From: Desulfitobacterium_A sp035539115
GTDB lineage: Bacteria > Bacillota > Desulfitobacteriia > Desulfitobacteriales > Desulfitobacteriaceae
Length of the DNA stretch: 64,000 nt
Direction of reading: 5' to 3'
Assembly (NCBI RefSeq): GCF_035539115.1
Contig: NZ_DATLJA010000043.1
Span: 1 to 64,000, forward strand
A program made the position numbers and the translations under genes. Positions 17,556-24,921 of the stretch are shown one piece after another. Position 1 is the first letter of the stretch. Each line of letters opens with the position of its first letter. The notes beneath the pieces were generated by a model that worked only from the letters and a program-made list of their open reading frames with translations, was not told the DNA's origin and made no database searches.

Positions 17556-18785
17556 TTATTTCAAAGCTAATTCCTGTACTATATTCTTCATTGCCGTCAT
17601 ATCGCCGTTCAGAGAAGATTCATCCGTATCAATTGATATTCCGAATGCTAAATTGCTATTACTTATTGGCAACACAACATATATCTCGGTCCATCTCCTT
17701 TGTTCAGCGGAAGCCGCCGGTGTATCCCTATCCAGGATATACATTTTACCTTTACCCAGTCCGGATGTTATATCCTCTGTCTGGACTATGGAACTGTGAT
17801 TTGGAAGGCTACTGTTGTTACCATAGTAGCCAATCATTTCGATTTGGCCAACAACTTTGCCTTTCTTTAGAATTTGACCGTCTTTATCTCCATTAAGATT
17901 TATGTCCCAGCCGGTTGGTAAGCCGTTTATCCTTAATCCAATTTGGTTTGTAATAGTGCTTATTTTGAACCAATAAAAGATTTGGTGATTTCCGTTGTAA
18001 CCCCAGTTTACTTCTAGTTGAAATAAAAACTCACCGTCTTCTTTGGGCACGTATATAGAGCTGTTATCAACCGGATAGCCTATAAGCTCTTTATTTTTAC
18101 CTACTAACTGTACCTTATAGGATGGTTTATCTAGACCAGGTACATCTGCGGCCTTGAAATCGATGCGTGACCCCATCATTACAACGTGAGCCGGTAATGA
18201 CAAGGCATCGTCCATTTCCACACCAAAATTCGAGTTGCCAATCAGGACATCAGGTTTTGAAGTGTAATTAGCAGTACTTCTAACCCAATTGATTTTTATG
18301 GAGCCGCTGGTGATGTCCAACTTTGGATATTTCGAGATATAGCCCGGTTGATCAGCGGTTATATCATCCATCGGCATTGGAGGGAGTATCTTTGTTGCCG
18401 TCAATAGTAATTGTCTGCCGCTTGAATCGACTAAGTAATAACTTGGAGGGCTCTGGGTATCATCTTTAGTAATCTTCGTATAGCTACTATAAGTAATCCC
18501 TTTTATTGGGCCAGCAAATTTATCCAGAGAATTGTCTGTGCTCATAGTTATTGTTTTGCCGTCATAGTCTAAAACCTTGATAATTGGATCACCCTCGGTA
18601 GTGTAGGTGGTTATTTTCAGTTTGGATGCAGTACCTTTATCAACAGCTATCATGAAATTCTCTAACTTCTCCAGATTTGTCACTTGGCCGTGAACGTCTA
18701 CCACATCGCCATTAGCAATGGCTTGTTGTGGGGTATATAATTTTAAAGCTTGTTTACTGGAGCAGCCCGTAAGGAAAAACACCAT
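17556..18785 (-). CDS. DUF4362-containing lipoprotein, damaged 5' end
   Basis: 409-residue frame beginning MVFFLTGCSS: the lipobox Cys is at residue 8, too short for a signal peptide. Reading upstream adds only TATVII before a TGA, so the first part of the signal sequence has been lost. Residues about 25-95 (NGDVVDVHGQVTNLEKLENF, then ITTYTTEGDPIIKVLDYDGK) match DUF4362, a domain of Bacillales/Clostridia lipoproteins. The remainder contains Ig-like beta segments (GSRIDFKAADVPGLDKPSY) and is unassigned. The likely consequence is a non-exported protein, or none. Confidence 0.6.
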   Translation of the reverse strand: MVFFLTGCSSKQALKLYTPQQAIANGDVVDVHGQVTNLEKLENFMIAVDKGTASKLKITTYTTEGDPIIKVLDYDGKTITMSTDNSLDKFAGPIKGITYSSYTKITKDDTQSPPSYYLVDSSGRQLLLTATKILPPMPMDDITADQPGYISKYPKLDITSGSIKINWVRSTANYTSKPDVLIGNSNFGVEMDDALSLPAHVVMMGSRIDFKAADVPGLDKPSYKVQLVGKNKELIGYPVDNSSIYVPKEDGEFLFQLEVNWGYNGNHQIFYWFKISTITNQIGLRINGLPTGWDINLNGDKDGQILKKGKVVGQIEMIGYYGNNSSLPNHSSIVQTEDITSGLGKGKMYILDRDTPAASAEQRRWTEIYVVLPISNSNLAFGISIDTDESSLNGDMTAMKNIVQELALK

Positions 18786-18787
18786 AA

Positions 18788-18943
18788 TTATAACTGTAGC
18801 GGTTCATTCAATATGAGTAATTCATGTTCCATTAGCCGTTTATGTTTTTTCGATAACCTGACAGCCTCGTGAAATAACCCCACCTTAAACCAATTAATTA
18901 ATTTTGCTTCTTCGAGGTTTACATTACAGGTGTCAAGTGTCAA
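18788..18943 (-). CDS. Possible small ORF, weakly Spo0E-like
   Basis: About 51 codons ending directly before the DUF4362 gene. It includes NLEEAKLINWFKVGLFHEAV and RLSKKHKRLMEHELLI. The spacing of Gly-Leu, Val-x-Leu-Ser and a following helix recalls Spo0E-type phosphatases, but the usual SQxLD signature is not met. No clear start or ribosome binding site was found; a TTG at 18943 is the earliest. It may be a remnant. Confidence 0.2.
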   Translation of the reverse strand: MTLDTCNVNLEEAKLINWFKVGLFHEAVRLSKKHKRLMEHELLILNEPLQL

Positions 18944-19055
18944 GTGTCAGGTACCATTTTATTTCATCTCCTATCCTCACTAATTTCGCCCTCAATTATT
19001 AAAAAGAAATAGGGAGTTAATTTGATAACCCCCTATCGCAGAAAAATAGCCTTAT

Positions 19056-19304
19056 TTACTCTTTGTCCAAATGCTCTTTTATCAGCCTATCCAAATCATT
19101 TGTTTCCCATATAACATTTGGCTTATACCGCCGGATAGCTTCTAATATCCATAAAGACAAATCTGAGCAGGCATCATCATAACCTAATTTATAGCTATAT
19201 TTCTTTAATAAGGGCGACAAACGATTAATAAGTTTCTCGGGGGCTTCTGAGTCTCCATTTTGCGCTTCAATAATGAGTTCCTTTAAACTTTTGTTTTCGT
19301 TCAA
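19056..19304 (-). CDS. HTH_16-type helix-turn-helix protein
   Basis: 83 residues from TTG 19304, chosen because GAGGTG lies 7 bases upstream. It matches the small helix-turn-helix proteins (PF12645-like) of conjugative transposons, which resemble region 2 of sigma factors: NKSLKELIIEAQNGDSEAPE, INRLSPLLKKYSYKLG, CSDLSLWILEAIRRYKP. It is the first gene downstream of a minus-strand c-di-GMP riboswitch and terminator and is therefore the direct target of that switch. Whether the DUF4362 lipoprotein is co-transcribed across 270 bases is unknown. Confidence 0.7.
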   Translation of the reverse strand: MNENKSLKELIIEAQNGDSEAPEKLINRLSPLLKKYSYKLGYDDACSDLSLWILEAIRRYKPNVIWETNDLDRLIKEHLDKE

Positions 19305-19330
19305 TTTTTTCACCTCTTTTCTGTTATCAA

Positions 19331-19363
19331 ATAATAAAACTGCCAACTATCATTTAGGCAGTT
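19331..19363 (-). terminator. Terminator/expression platform of the minus-strand riboswitch
   Basis: Minus strand: AACTGCC (19363-19357), 12-base loop, GGCAGTT (19344-19338), then TTATTATTT. It follows the aptamer by 8 bases and precedes the HTH_16 gene, as expected for transcriptional control. Confidence 0.7.
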
Positions 19364-19371
19364 CACATAAA

Positions 19372-19456
19372 TGTAGCGGTCAGGCTGTCATAATGCCATT
19401 CGGCACCTTAGACCCTATAACTTTGCGCCCCTACCTTTAGGTAAGTTAGCCCATGT
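19372..19456 (-). promoter_or_regulatory. Cyclic-di-GMP-I (GEMM) riboswitch
   Basis: Minus strand order of conserved blocks: GGGCTAA, a short hairpin (CTTACC-TAAA-GGTAG), GGGCGCAAAG, GGGTCTAAGG, a second hairpin (TGCC-GAAT-GGCA), TATGACAGCC and a closing P1 strand. This is the GEMM-I layout; GGGCTAA replaces the commoner GGGCAAA. The aptamer feeds into a terminator and then the HTH_16 gene. Confidence 0.8.
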
Positions 19457-19685
19457 ATTTAGTTTTTGCATTATTTATCCTCTCAATAGAAAAAGACAAC
19501 CCTATGTCCCTTTTGCAACAAAATAAGTATGAATAAATTGTAAATATTGGAACTTTGTATAATCACATCACAATTGCCTCAACAAATGCCTCTCAAATTC
19601 CAAGGAGAAAAATAGCCCCATTTTGTAAACATAAGCGCTAATAAAATTTTCTAAATTACCGTTCACTTAGCATAATAGAAATCAT

Positions 19686-19962
19686 AACCACCGGCCGTGC
19701 CGGTGGTTTGCACAGGCCCCCTTAGGGCCTACTACCAGCTGAGCCTATAGGCTCAGCGAAAATATCCTTCCAGCCATGCCAGTAGGTTCATCAAAATCTT
19801 TCGCTCGCATGACTCACCCTACTGCTATTGAAATAGCAATATCTTTTCATCTATGTTAAGTGCTAATTCGTTGGTTGGTATTTTCGGGGGTTCCTCGCTT
19901 CGCTCGGATAAGGAAACTGGGCAAAGCTAAAGCTTTTTAGGACCACTGGCACAGCCGGTGGT
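19686..19962. mobile_element. Hairpin-bounded IS200/IS605-like remnant, no protein gene
   Basis: The left boundary is AACCACCGGC-CGT-GCCGGTGGTT (19686-19708); the right boundary is the related hairpin ACCACTGGC-ACA-GCCGGTGGT (19942-19962). Between them are a 20-bp perfect palindrome centred on CCTATAGG (19738-19757), the stem AGGCCC/GGGCCT (19714-19730) and TGCTATT/AATAGCA near 19830. Paired subterminal hairpins without inverted ends are typical of IS200/IS605 elements and their non-autonomous derivatives. No TnpA or TnpB frame is present. The structured stretch before the right hairpin could be a leftover of the omega-RNA region; that is inference. Confidence 0.45.
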
Positions 19963-19976
19963 ATTCTTAGACAAAG

Positions 19977-20014
19977 AAAGCCGCGAATACAACAATTGCT
20001 GTATTCGCGGCTTT
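19977..20014. terminator. Strong bidirectional terminator
   Basis: A 15-bp perfect stem AAAGCCGCGAATACA (19977-19991) with TGTATTCGCGGCTTT (20000-20014), loop of 8, followed by T on both strands. It isolates the remnant from the plus-strand riboswitch. From here to 20258 I see no gene, only a TATAAT-like box at 20193-20198. Confidence 0.8.
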
Positions 20015-20306
20015 TTATGTATGTATAGAAATATCTATTTAAGCATTTTGCAGCAATAACGGAAACCAATGAAAATATTATTGTTGCAGTTTGTCCATTT
20101 AAGTTGTCTTTAATATCGGGATGGAAATTTATGGTTAAATATTTGTTGCTGTTTACCGACAAGGTACGACACATGTAAATAATTAATTAGCGTATAATGG
20201 TATTAATTGGAATTTTAAACAAAATGACTTCTTATGTACGACTTCCTTCAAAGGAGTGATGAATCAAATTTCTAATATCACCATAACAAAAGATAGGAAA
20301 TTGAAT

Positions 20307-20405
20307 AACGCGATAAGGGCAAAGCTGTTAAAAGACAGCGACGCAAAGCCGAGGGTCTAAGGTACTATTTGTAGTAGTGCTATGACAGCCTGGTTACCGA
20401 ACGGA
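20307..20405 (+). promoter_or_regulatory. Cyclic-di-GMP-I (GEMM) riboswitch, orphan
   Basis: Conserved blocks in order: GATAAGGGCAAAG, a hairpin (GCTGT-TAAAAG-ACAGC), GACGCAAAGCC, GAGGGTCTAAGG, a second hairpin ending in GTAGTGC, TATGACAGCCTGG and TTACCGAACGG. This is a textbook GEMM-I aptamer. It is followed by a terminator, but the 180 bases after that contain no credible gene, so the regulated gene seems to have been lost or replaced. Confidence 0.9.
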
Positions 20406-20417
20406 TCTCAGATGCGA

Positions 20418-20455
20418 TATAACCCTGCCCTTTTAGGCAGGGTTATATATTTTTC
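20418..20455 (+). terminator. Riboswitch-linked terminator
   Basis: TATAACCCTGCC (20418-20429), six-base loop, GGCAGGGTTATA (20436-20447), then TATTTTT. It stands 12 bases after the GEMM aptamer. Confidence 0.8.
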
Positions 20456-20643
20456 GCGATTCATAACTTTAAAAGCTATGATTGGGGCTTTTTCGGCAAC
20501 ATGTATTTTGCACTTTGCCCACAGAAGAAGGAGTGCAAAAGAGGATTATGATAAAGATTGCTCTAAGAGGCCCGAAATAAAGACATTCTTCATGGCATTC
20601 GTAATATTCAATACATAGAACAGTTCATTGGAAATTCGGACAT

Positions 20644-20686
20644 AAAAAAGCCCGCAATTTGCTATTGCCAAATTGCGGGCTTTTTT
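20644..20686. terminator. Bidirectional terminator before the conjugative-element genes
   Basis: AAAAAAGCCCGCAATTTG (20644-20661) pairs perfectly with 20669-20686 around a 7-base loop: 18 bp with a T run on either strand. Confidence 0.85.
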
Positions 20687-20875
20687 GGCTGTTTAAATAA
20701 ATCTTCACTTACCTCTTTTCAATTGGGGTTGATATGGACAAGCCTCCACAAAGGGTTATTAAAAAATAAATTTCAAATTTTTGTCTGGAAGTTTGCCAAA
20801 ATCCGTTTTTCAAACGGGATAGTTATTGAAAGGGAAAAGAACACCGCCTTGCGGGTACGGAAGGAGGTGAACTCT

Positions 20876-21304
20876 ATGGAGCTATCTTCTTCCCAAAGGA
20901 AAACCATCAGGCACCAGTTTGACAGCTTCTGCAAAAAGGTTTTGCGTGAAGAATACCGTGATTGTGTGCGTGAAACCCAGCGGCGCTTGCAACATGAAAT
21001 ATCTTTTTCAGAACTGTCCCCACAGGAAATGGATCAGCTATACGTTATGGACGAATATTCCACCGACAGCCACCATTTCAGCGTGTTGGGACACGACATT
21101 GCGGTAAAGGACGATCTGATCAACGCAGCCTTGGCCGCTCTGCCGGAGAAAAAACGTGACATTATCCTGCTGTCCTATTTTCTCAACATGACAGATCAGG
21201 AAATTGGAGAAACGCTGAACATAATACGTCGCACAATCCAATACCAACGGACCATCTCACTCAAACAACTCAAAAAACTATTGGAGGGAAAAGCTGATGC
21301 ATAA
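20876..21304 (+). CDS. Sigma-70-like regulator of conjugative transposon type
   Basis: 142 residues from ATG 20876, chosen for the perfect GGAAGGAGGTGAACTCT in front; an upstream ATG at 20723 has no such site. The C-terminal half has a region-4 helix-turn-helix (AALPEKKRDIILLSYFLNMT, DQEIGETLNIIRRTIQYQRT) as in Tn916-family sigma-like proteins. These act on the element's own promoters or on conjugation genes. It overlaps the next gene by 8 bases, so the two are translationally coupled. Confidence 0.8.
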   Translation: MELSSSQRKTIRHQFDSFCKKVLREEYRDCVRETQRRLQHEISFSELSPQEMDQLYVMDEYSTDSHHFSVLGHDIAVKDDLINAALAALPEKKRDIILLSYFLNMTDQEIGETLNIIRRTIQYQRTISLKQLKKLLEGKADA

Positions 21305-21539
21305 GCATAAATTTCGGAATACAGGCTTGCTTCCTTTCCCCGTCATCAGGTTAGCGGCTGACGGCAATGTTGACGCTATCAATGCCGTGCTGAAGCATTA
21401 TGAGGGTTATATAGCTGCCTTGTCTACCAAGCGGTTCTATGATGAATACGGCAATCCTCATTTGTGCGTAGACGAGGGACTCAAGCGCAGACTGGAAACC
21501 AAGCTCATTACCAAGATCCTTACCTTCAAGATAGCATAA
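21297..21539 (+). CDS. HTH_16 conjugative-transposon helix-turn-helix protein
   Basis: 80 residues, small HTH protein of the type found next to the sigma-like gene in Tn916/Tn1549 elements: PFPVIRLAADGNVDAINAVL, HYEGYIAALSTKRFYDEYGN, then CVDEGLKRRLETKLITKIL. It overlaps the sigma-like gene by 8 bases and is related in layout to the protein at 19056-19304. It probably takes part in control of the element. Confidence 0.75.
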   Translation: MHKHKFRNTGLLPFPVIRLAADGNVDAINAVLKHYEGYIAALSTKRFYDEYGNPHLCVDEGLKRRLETKLITKILTFKIA

Positions 21540-22082
21540 CCCATAGCCTGTGCGGGAGCGTGTCCCTTTCCACGCCCCCGTTTACGGGCTGTTCGTGTTG
21601 CCGATCTGTAAAAGTCCATCGACTGACGATGAGCTTTTACAGGCCGACAAACATGGTCGGCCCCTGGTCCTTGAAAATTGAATATACGGTATTTCAGGTA
21701 CATTCCCCATGCTGCTCCAAAAGAGTAAGCGACAAAAGGTTCGGCGCCACGACAGCCTATGCAAGAGCGATAAACGATGCCTTAAATCTGGCTGTGGCAG
21801 GCCGGTACGCGACAACAGGCATGGGTATAATGATCCTTCCTCACGGCCCCCTAAAGACTTGGGGGGAGTTTCTGCGGTATGCGCTACTCTGGCAAAGGGC
21901 GGTACAGGCGGAGCTATGATGCCGGAGCCACCGGCAGCCTGGAGTATTCCCGCACCGGGGACGCGTGGCAAATACGGTGGAATTAACATTAGAAACCATA
22001 GGCTGGCTTTTGCTTTTTTAAGCTGGAGCCAGCCTATTCTTGTGATGTTAATGCAAATAATGAATTTCTGGAGGTGAATCAA
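21540..22082. other. 543-bp non-coding stretch with two tandem hairpins
   Basis: No frame here has a start, ribosome binding site and family resemblance. Hairpin 1 (21608-21640) is GTAAAAG...CTTTTAC with an inner CATCG/CGATG stem. Hairpin 2 (21642-21662) is GGCCGAC-AAACATG-GTCGGCC. They sit back to back ahead of xis/int, where such elements often carry regulatory or excision sequences. The rest of the stretch is GC-richer than its surroundings and unassigned. Confidence 0.5.
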
Positions 22083-22304
22083 GTGGAAGTCAACACTAAT
22101 GAAGTCTACCGTTTGATATTCAAGGAATACCCCGATGTCCTTGATGTAAAGCAGGTCAGCAAGCTGTTAGGAATAAGCACAAAGACTGTCTATAAGCTCA
22201 TAAACAATGGAACCCTCCCATGCCTAAAGGTGGGGCGTGAATTTCGAATACTAAAGGTTGCAGTTATGAAATACATGAGGGCTTTTGGAATCCCTGAAAT
22301 ATAA
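22083..22304 (+). CDS. Excisionase-type DNA-binding protein
   Basis: 73 residues from GTG 22083, with GGAGG 8 bases upstream; a GTG at 22074 overlaps that site. The MerR/excisionase-like helix-turn-helix (HTH_17) is clear: DVLDVKQVSKLLGISTKTVY, KLINNGTLPCLKVGREFRIL. It binds near the element ends and steers the integrase toward excision. The integrase follows 109 bases downstream. Confidence 0.85.
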   Translation: MEVNTNEVYRLIFKEYPDVLDVKQVSKLLGISTKTVYKLINNGTLPCLKVGREFRILKVAVMKYMRAFGIPEI

Positions 22305-22413
22305 AAAAACGATCAATAAAAGTGCAACACATATAGACGTGATAGATTTTTCTTACTAAACTGTAAGTGTCAATGGTAGGTGAAATCTATCTGTATGAAT
22401 GGAGGATTATATT

Positions 22414-23724
22414 ATGATCGCAGATCGCCTACAAACCGATGATGTTATTGAAGTTGCAGGCCACCTTGAAGAAAAGCGCGGCATCTATCAAATGGCGCTG
22501 AGCTGGGTAGACAACGATGGTAATCGCAATCGTAAGAGCATTTCGACTCACTTACCAGTAAAAGGCAACAAAAAACGGGCTGAAACAATGCTCCAGAAAA
22601 CTCGGCAGGAGTATGAAGAAATGCTCATGCAAGCTCAACAGCAAGAGGCTCTCTTGCAGCAAGAAAAAGACGAACAGCCAGAAAATCAAGAGGAAGATTC
22701 AAAAATATTGTTTGCCGACTTTATGGAACAGTGGCTCGACGTGATTAGGCCCGAAATCAAGCTTACCACCTATGGCGGCTATTGCATGAATGTAAAATCC
22801 GCGATTGCTCCTTATTTCCGTGAAAAGGGTATTTACCTGCAAGACTTGACGGCTTCGGATATCAATGACTTTTATGCTGAACAGCTCAAGCGCGTAAAGG
22901 CAACTTCGGTTCACAAGTATCATGCCAATATCAGCAAGGCACTCAAATATGCGGTCGAAAAAGATTTTATACCCTATTCTGTTATGGGTAAAGTCAAAAG
23001 GCCCAAAAAGGAACGCTTTGTTGGAAAATTCCTCAAGCAATCCGAAGTTGTTGCACTTTTTAAAGCAGTACAGGGCCACAAACTGGAATTAGGAGTCATC
23101 TTAGGTGCATTTTATGGGTTGCGACGTGGTGAGATTGTAGGGTTGAAGTGGGAGGCTATTGACTTTGAAGCCAATACGATCACCGTCGAGCATACCGTAA
23201 CGATGGCAACAATTGACGGGAAAAGAATTGTAGTGGCAGCCGACACAACGAAGTCAAAGTCCAGTTATCGTACCTTGCCACTTGTGCCACAATTCCGAGC
23301 AAAGTTACTGGCTGTGTGGGAGGAACAGCAGTATTATAAAAAGCTCTGCGGAAAATCCTACAACAAAGTCGAAGGTGTTTATATCTACGTGGATCAGCTT
23401 GGCAATCGTATAAAGCCCGATTACCTGACGCGCGAGTTTCCTGATTTTATGGTTGAAAATGAATTTCGCAAGATGCGCTTCCACGACCTTCGACATTCGT
23501 GCGCCAGCTTGCTGTTAGCCTGCAGAGTCCCGCTAAAGCAAATTCAAGAATGGCTTGGACATAGTGATTTTGCAATTACGGCCAATACATACGCCCATTT
23601 GGAGTTTAACTCAAAATTGGCGTCGGCCAGTGCCATGACATGGATTGACAAGACTTCCCTCGCTCAGTTACCGCCTGAACCAATAGCGCCGCAACTACAG
23701 TTGCCTGAGCCAATACTAACGTAA
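22414..23724 (+). CDS. int: Tyrosine recombinase (integrase)
   Basis: 436 residues from ATG 22414, since GGAGG is 8 bases ahead; the ATG at 22399 lies within that site. Domains: N-terminal arm-binding region (about 15-60), a Gln/Glu-rich linker, a SAM-like core-binding domain (LFADFMEQWLDVIRPEIKLT), and a catalytic domain with Arg in GLRRGEIVGL, HxxR in FHDLRHSCAS, His in WLGHSDFAIT and the Tyr nucleophile in NTYAHL. All catalytic residues are present, so it may be active. It ends 51 bases from tRNA-Ser, its likely attachment site. Confidence 0.92.
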   Translation: MIADRLQTDDVIEVAGHLEEKRGIYQMALSWVDNDGNRNRKSISTHLPVKGNKKRAETMLQKTRQEYEEMLMQAQQQEALLQQEKDEQPENQEEDSKILFADFMEQWLDVIRPEIKLTTYGGYCMNVKSAIAPYFREKGIYLQDLTASDINDFYAEQLKRVKATSVHKYHANISKALKYAVEKDFIPYSVMGKVKRPKKERFVGKFLKQSEVVALFKAVQGHKLELGVILGAFYGLRRGEIVGLKWEAIDFEANTITVEHTVTMATIDGKRIVVAADTTKSKSSYRTLPLVPQFRAKLLAVWEEQQYYKKLCGKSYNKVEGVYIYVDQLGNRIKPDYLTREFPDFMVENEFRKMRFHDLRHSCASLLLACRVPLKQIQEWLGHSDFAITANTYAHLEFNSKLASASAMTWIDKTSLAQLPPEPIAPQLQLPEPILT

Positions 23725-23775
23725 AATTAAATAAGCTGTCAGCTCATAACCTAATGAGCTGACAGCCTTAAAGAC

Positions 23776-23869
23776 TGGCGGAGGCGGTGAGATTCGAACT
23801 CACGAGCCGGTTTTAAGCCGACCGAACGATTTCGAGTCGTTTCCGTTATGACCGCTTCGGTACGCCTCC
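23776..23869 (-). tRNA. tRNA-Ser (CGA)
   Basis: Complete class II tRNA including encoded CCA. Acceptor GGAGGCG, anticodon stem-loop AACGA-CTCGAAA-TCGTT giving anticodon CGA, a long variable arm and TTCGAATC in the T loop. Its D-arm (CCGAAGCGGTCATAACGG) differs strongly from the tRNA-Ser(TGA) at 25005 and from the scar at 24022, suggesting that it arrived with the element as a replacement. Confidence 0.9.
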
Positions 23870-24021
23870 GTATAACAAAGTATATGATCTTCCTCTAAAG
23901 GCTACTCGGAAAAATGTCAGACCTTTAGAGCAGACATAGCAAGCATTAAGTTGTTCCTTCTCCGCACGAACACCCATTTTACAAGGGTTTGCGGGTCTTA
24001 CCTATCCAATTATATCACCGC

Positions 24022-24061
24022 ATTTCGAGACCGGCTCCTTAAGCCTCTCGGACAACCCTCC
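24022..24061 (-). pseudogene. tRNA-Ser(CGA) 5' half, integration scar
   Basis: Minus strand GGAGGGTTGTCCGAGAGGCT... through CCGGTCTCGAAAT: acceptor strand, D-arm and anticodon 5' stem of a typical host tRNA-Ser(CGA), stopping within the anticodon loop. It is followed by a hairpin sequence (CCGCAAACCC...GGGTGTTCGTGCGG) and no 3' half. Best explained as the native gene disrupted by integration in the anticodon loop. Confidence 0.7.
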
Positions 24062-24196
24062 GAATTATTAATTATTTTAACACCCCGGATAGAACTCGGA
24101 TAGAACAGCTCAAAAATCCATGTTTATTTGAACTCCGGGGGCAGTAAAAACCGCATAAATACAAGGTTTTCGACTACATGTCTTCCACGTTACTCA

Positions 24197-24241
24197 CTCG
24201 ATTTCGAGTCGTTCTCGTTATGACCACTTCGATACTCCTCC
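24197..24241 (-). pseudogene. Second tRNA-Ser(CGA)-like 5' half
   Basis: Minus strand GGAGGAGTATCGAAGTGGTC... through GACTCGAAATCGAG. It closely resembles the element-type tRNA-Ser at 23776-23869 (shared GGTCATAACG and ACGACTCGAAATCG) and also ends right after the anticodon loop. It suggests a second, older integration or excision event. Confidence 0.65.
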
Positions 24242-24359
24242 GTAGGAAAAAACACTATTTCTCAAGAAAATATTATTTGAAGAATCTGCTAAATCAAGTC
24301 TTTTCAATAAAGCAGAAGAAATGACTACTTGATTCCGAGTAAACCAATTAGAATCTATA

Positions 24360-24806
24360 CTACCGCCGCTTATGAAAGAAATCCTTTAATATTACAGAAC
24401 ATTCTTCTTCAAGAACACCTGCAACAACTTCAACACGGTGATTCCAACGATTAACGTCGAGAACATTCATGACCGATCCCACTGCACCACCTTTAAGATC
24501 AGCAGCCCCATAGACCAGGGTCTTCAGACGTGCTTGAACTAAAGCACCTGCGCACATCGGACAAGGTTCTAACGTCACATAAAGTGTTGCTTCAGATAAA
24601 CGCCAAGCACCTAATTTCTCAGTAGCCCTCTGCACGGCCAAAACCTCAGCGTGGGCTGTCGGATCATGCTTTAATTCCTTCTCATTATGAGTAAGAGCAA
24701 GGATTTTATTATCTTGAACTATAACCGCGCCAATCGGAACTTCGCCTAAATCATAAGCAATTTTGGCCTGTTCCAGTGCTAAGCGCATCCAATCTTGATG
24801 ACTCAT
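24360..24806 (-). CDS. tadA: tRNA-specific adenosine deaminase
   Basis: 148 residues. TadA converts A34 of tRNA-Arg(ACG) to inosine; its substrate tRNA lies nearby at 24922-24998. The zinc/catalytic motifs are HAEVLAVQRA (His and the proton-shuttling Glu) and PCPMCAGAL (two Cys ligands); IGAVIVQDNKIL forms the substrate pocket strand. Length and position beside serS and tRNA genes are usual for clostridia. I see no 4.5S RNA gene in the downstream gap. Confidence 0.97.
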   Translation of the reverse strand: MSHQDWMRLALEQAKIAYDLGEVPIGAVIVQDNKILALTHNEKELKHDPTAHAEVLAVQRATEKLGAWRLSEATLYVTLEPCPMCAGALVQARLKTLVYGAADLKGGAVGSVMNVLDVNRWNHRVEVVAGVLEEECSVILKDFFHKRR

Positions 24807-24820
24807 ATTACCTCAATTAG

Positions 24821-24899
24821 TGGTGGCCCCGGGAGGACTCGAACCCCCGCAAGACAGGGTTTAGGAAACCCCCGCTCTATCCACCTGAGCTACGAGGCC
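24821..24899 (-). tRNA. tRNA-Arg (CCT)
   Basis: Acceptor GGCCTCG pairs with CGGGGCC, discriminator A and encoded CCA. The anticodon arm GGGGT-TTCCTAA-ACCC gives anticodon CCT; T-arm GGGGG-TTCGAGT-CCTCC. Confidence 0.95.
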
Positions 24900-24921
24900 A
24901 AAATGCTATTTCCTTATAAAA

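Larger units (their letters stand above)
20876..24061 (+). mobile_element. Remnant of an integrative conjugative element at tRNA-Ser
   Basis: The order sigma-like regulator, HTH_16 protein, excisionase, tyrosine integrase, tRNA-Ser is the integrase end of Tn916/Tn1549-like elements. No transfer or relaxase genes are present on the left side, where unrelated decayed DNA begins, so only the recombination module survives. The right edge is taken as the tRNA-Ser half at 24022-24061, which ends in the anticodon loop. The left attachment site was not found in the window. Confidence 0.6.

Noticed and set aside
19863..20174. 103-codon minus-strand frame near the IS200/IS605-like remnant
   Set aside because: It crosses a strong bidirectional terminator and a boundary hairpin; composition looks non-coding.
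20382..20618. 78-codon frame downstream of the orphan riboswitch
   Set aside because: It begins inside the aptamer, reads through the terminator hairpin and has no binding site.
21582..22082. 166-codon minus-strand frame ahead of xis
   Set aside because: No family resemblance or binding site; it runs opposite to the element's genes through the tandem hairpins.
23890..24350. 4.5S SRP RNA (often near tadA)
   Set aside because: The conserved GGAAG...AGCAGG apical structure is not seen; the stretch is explained by tRNA halves and element-end hairpins.
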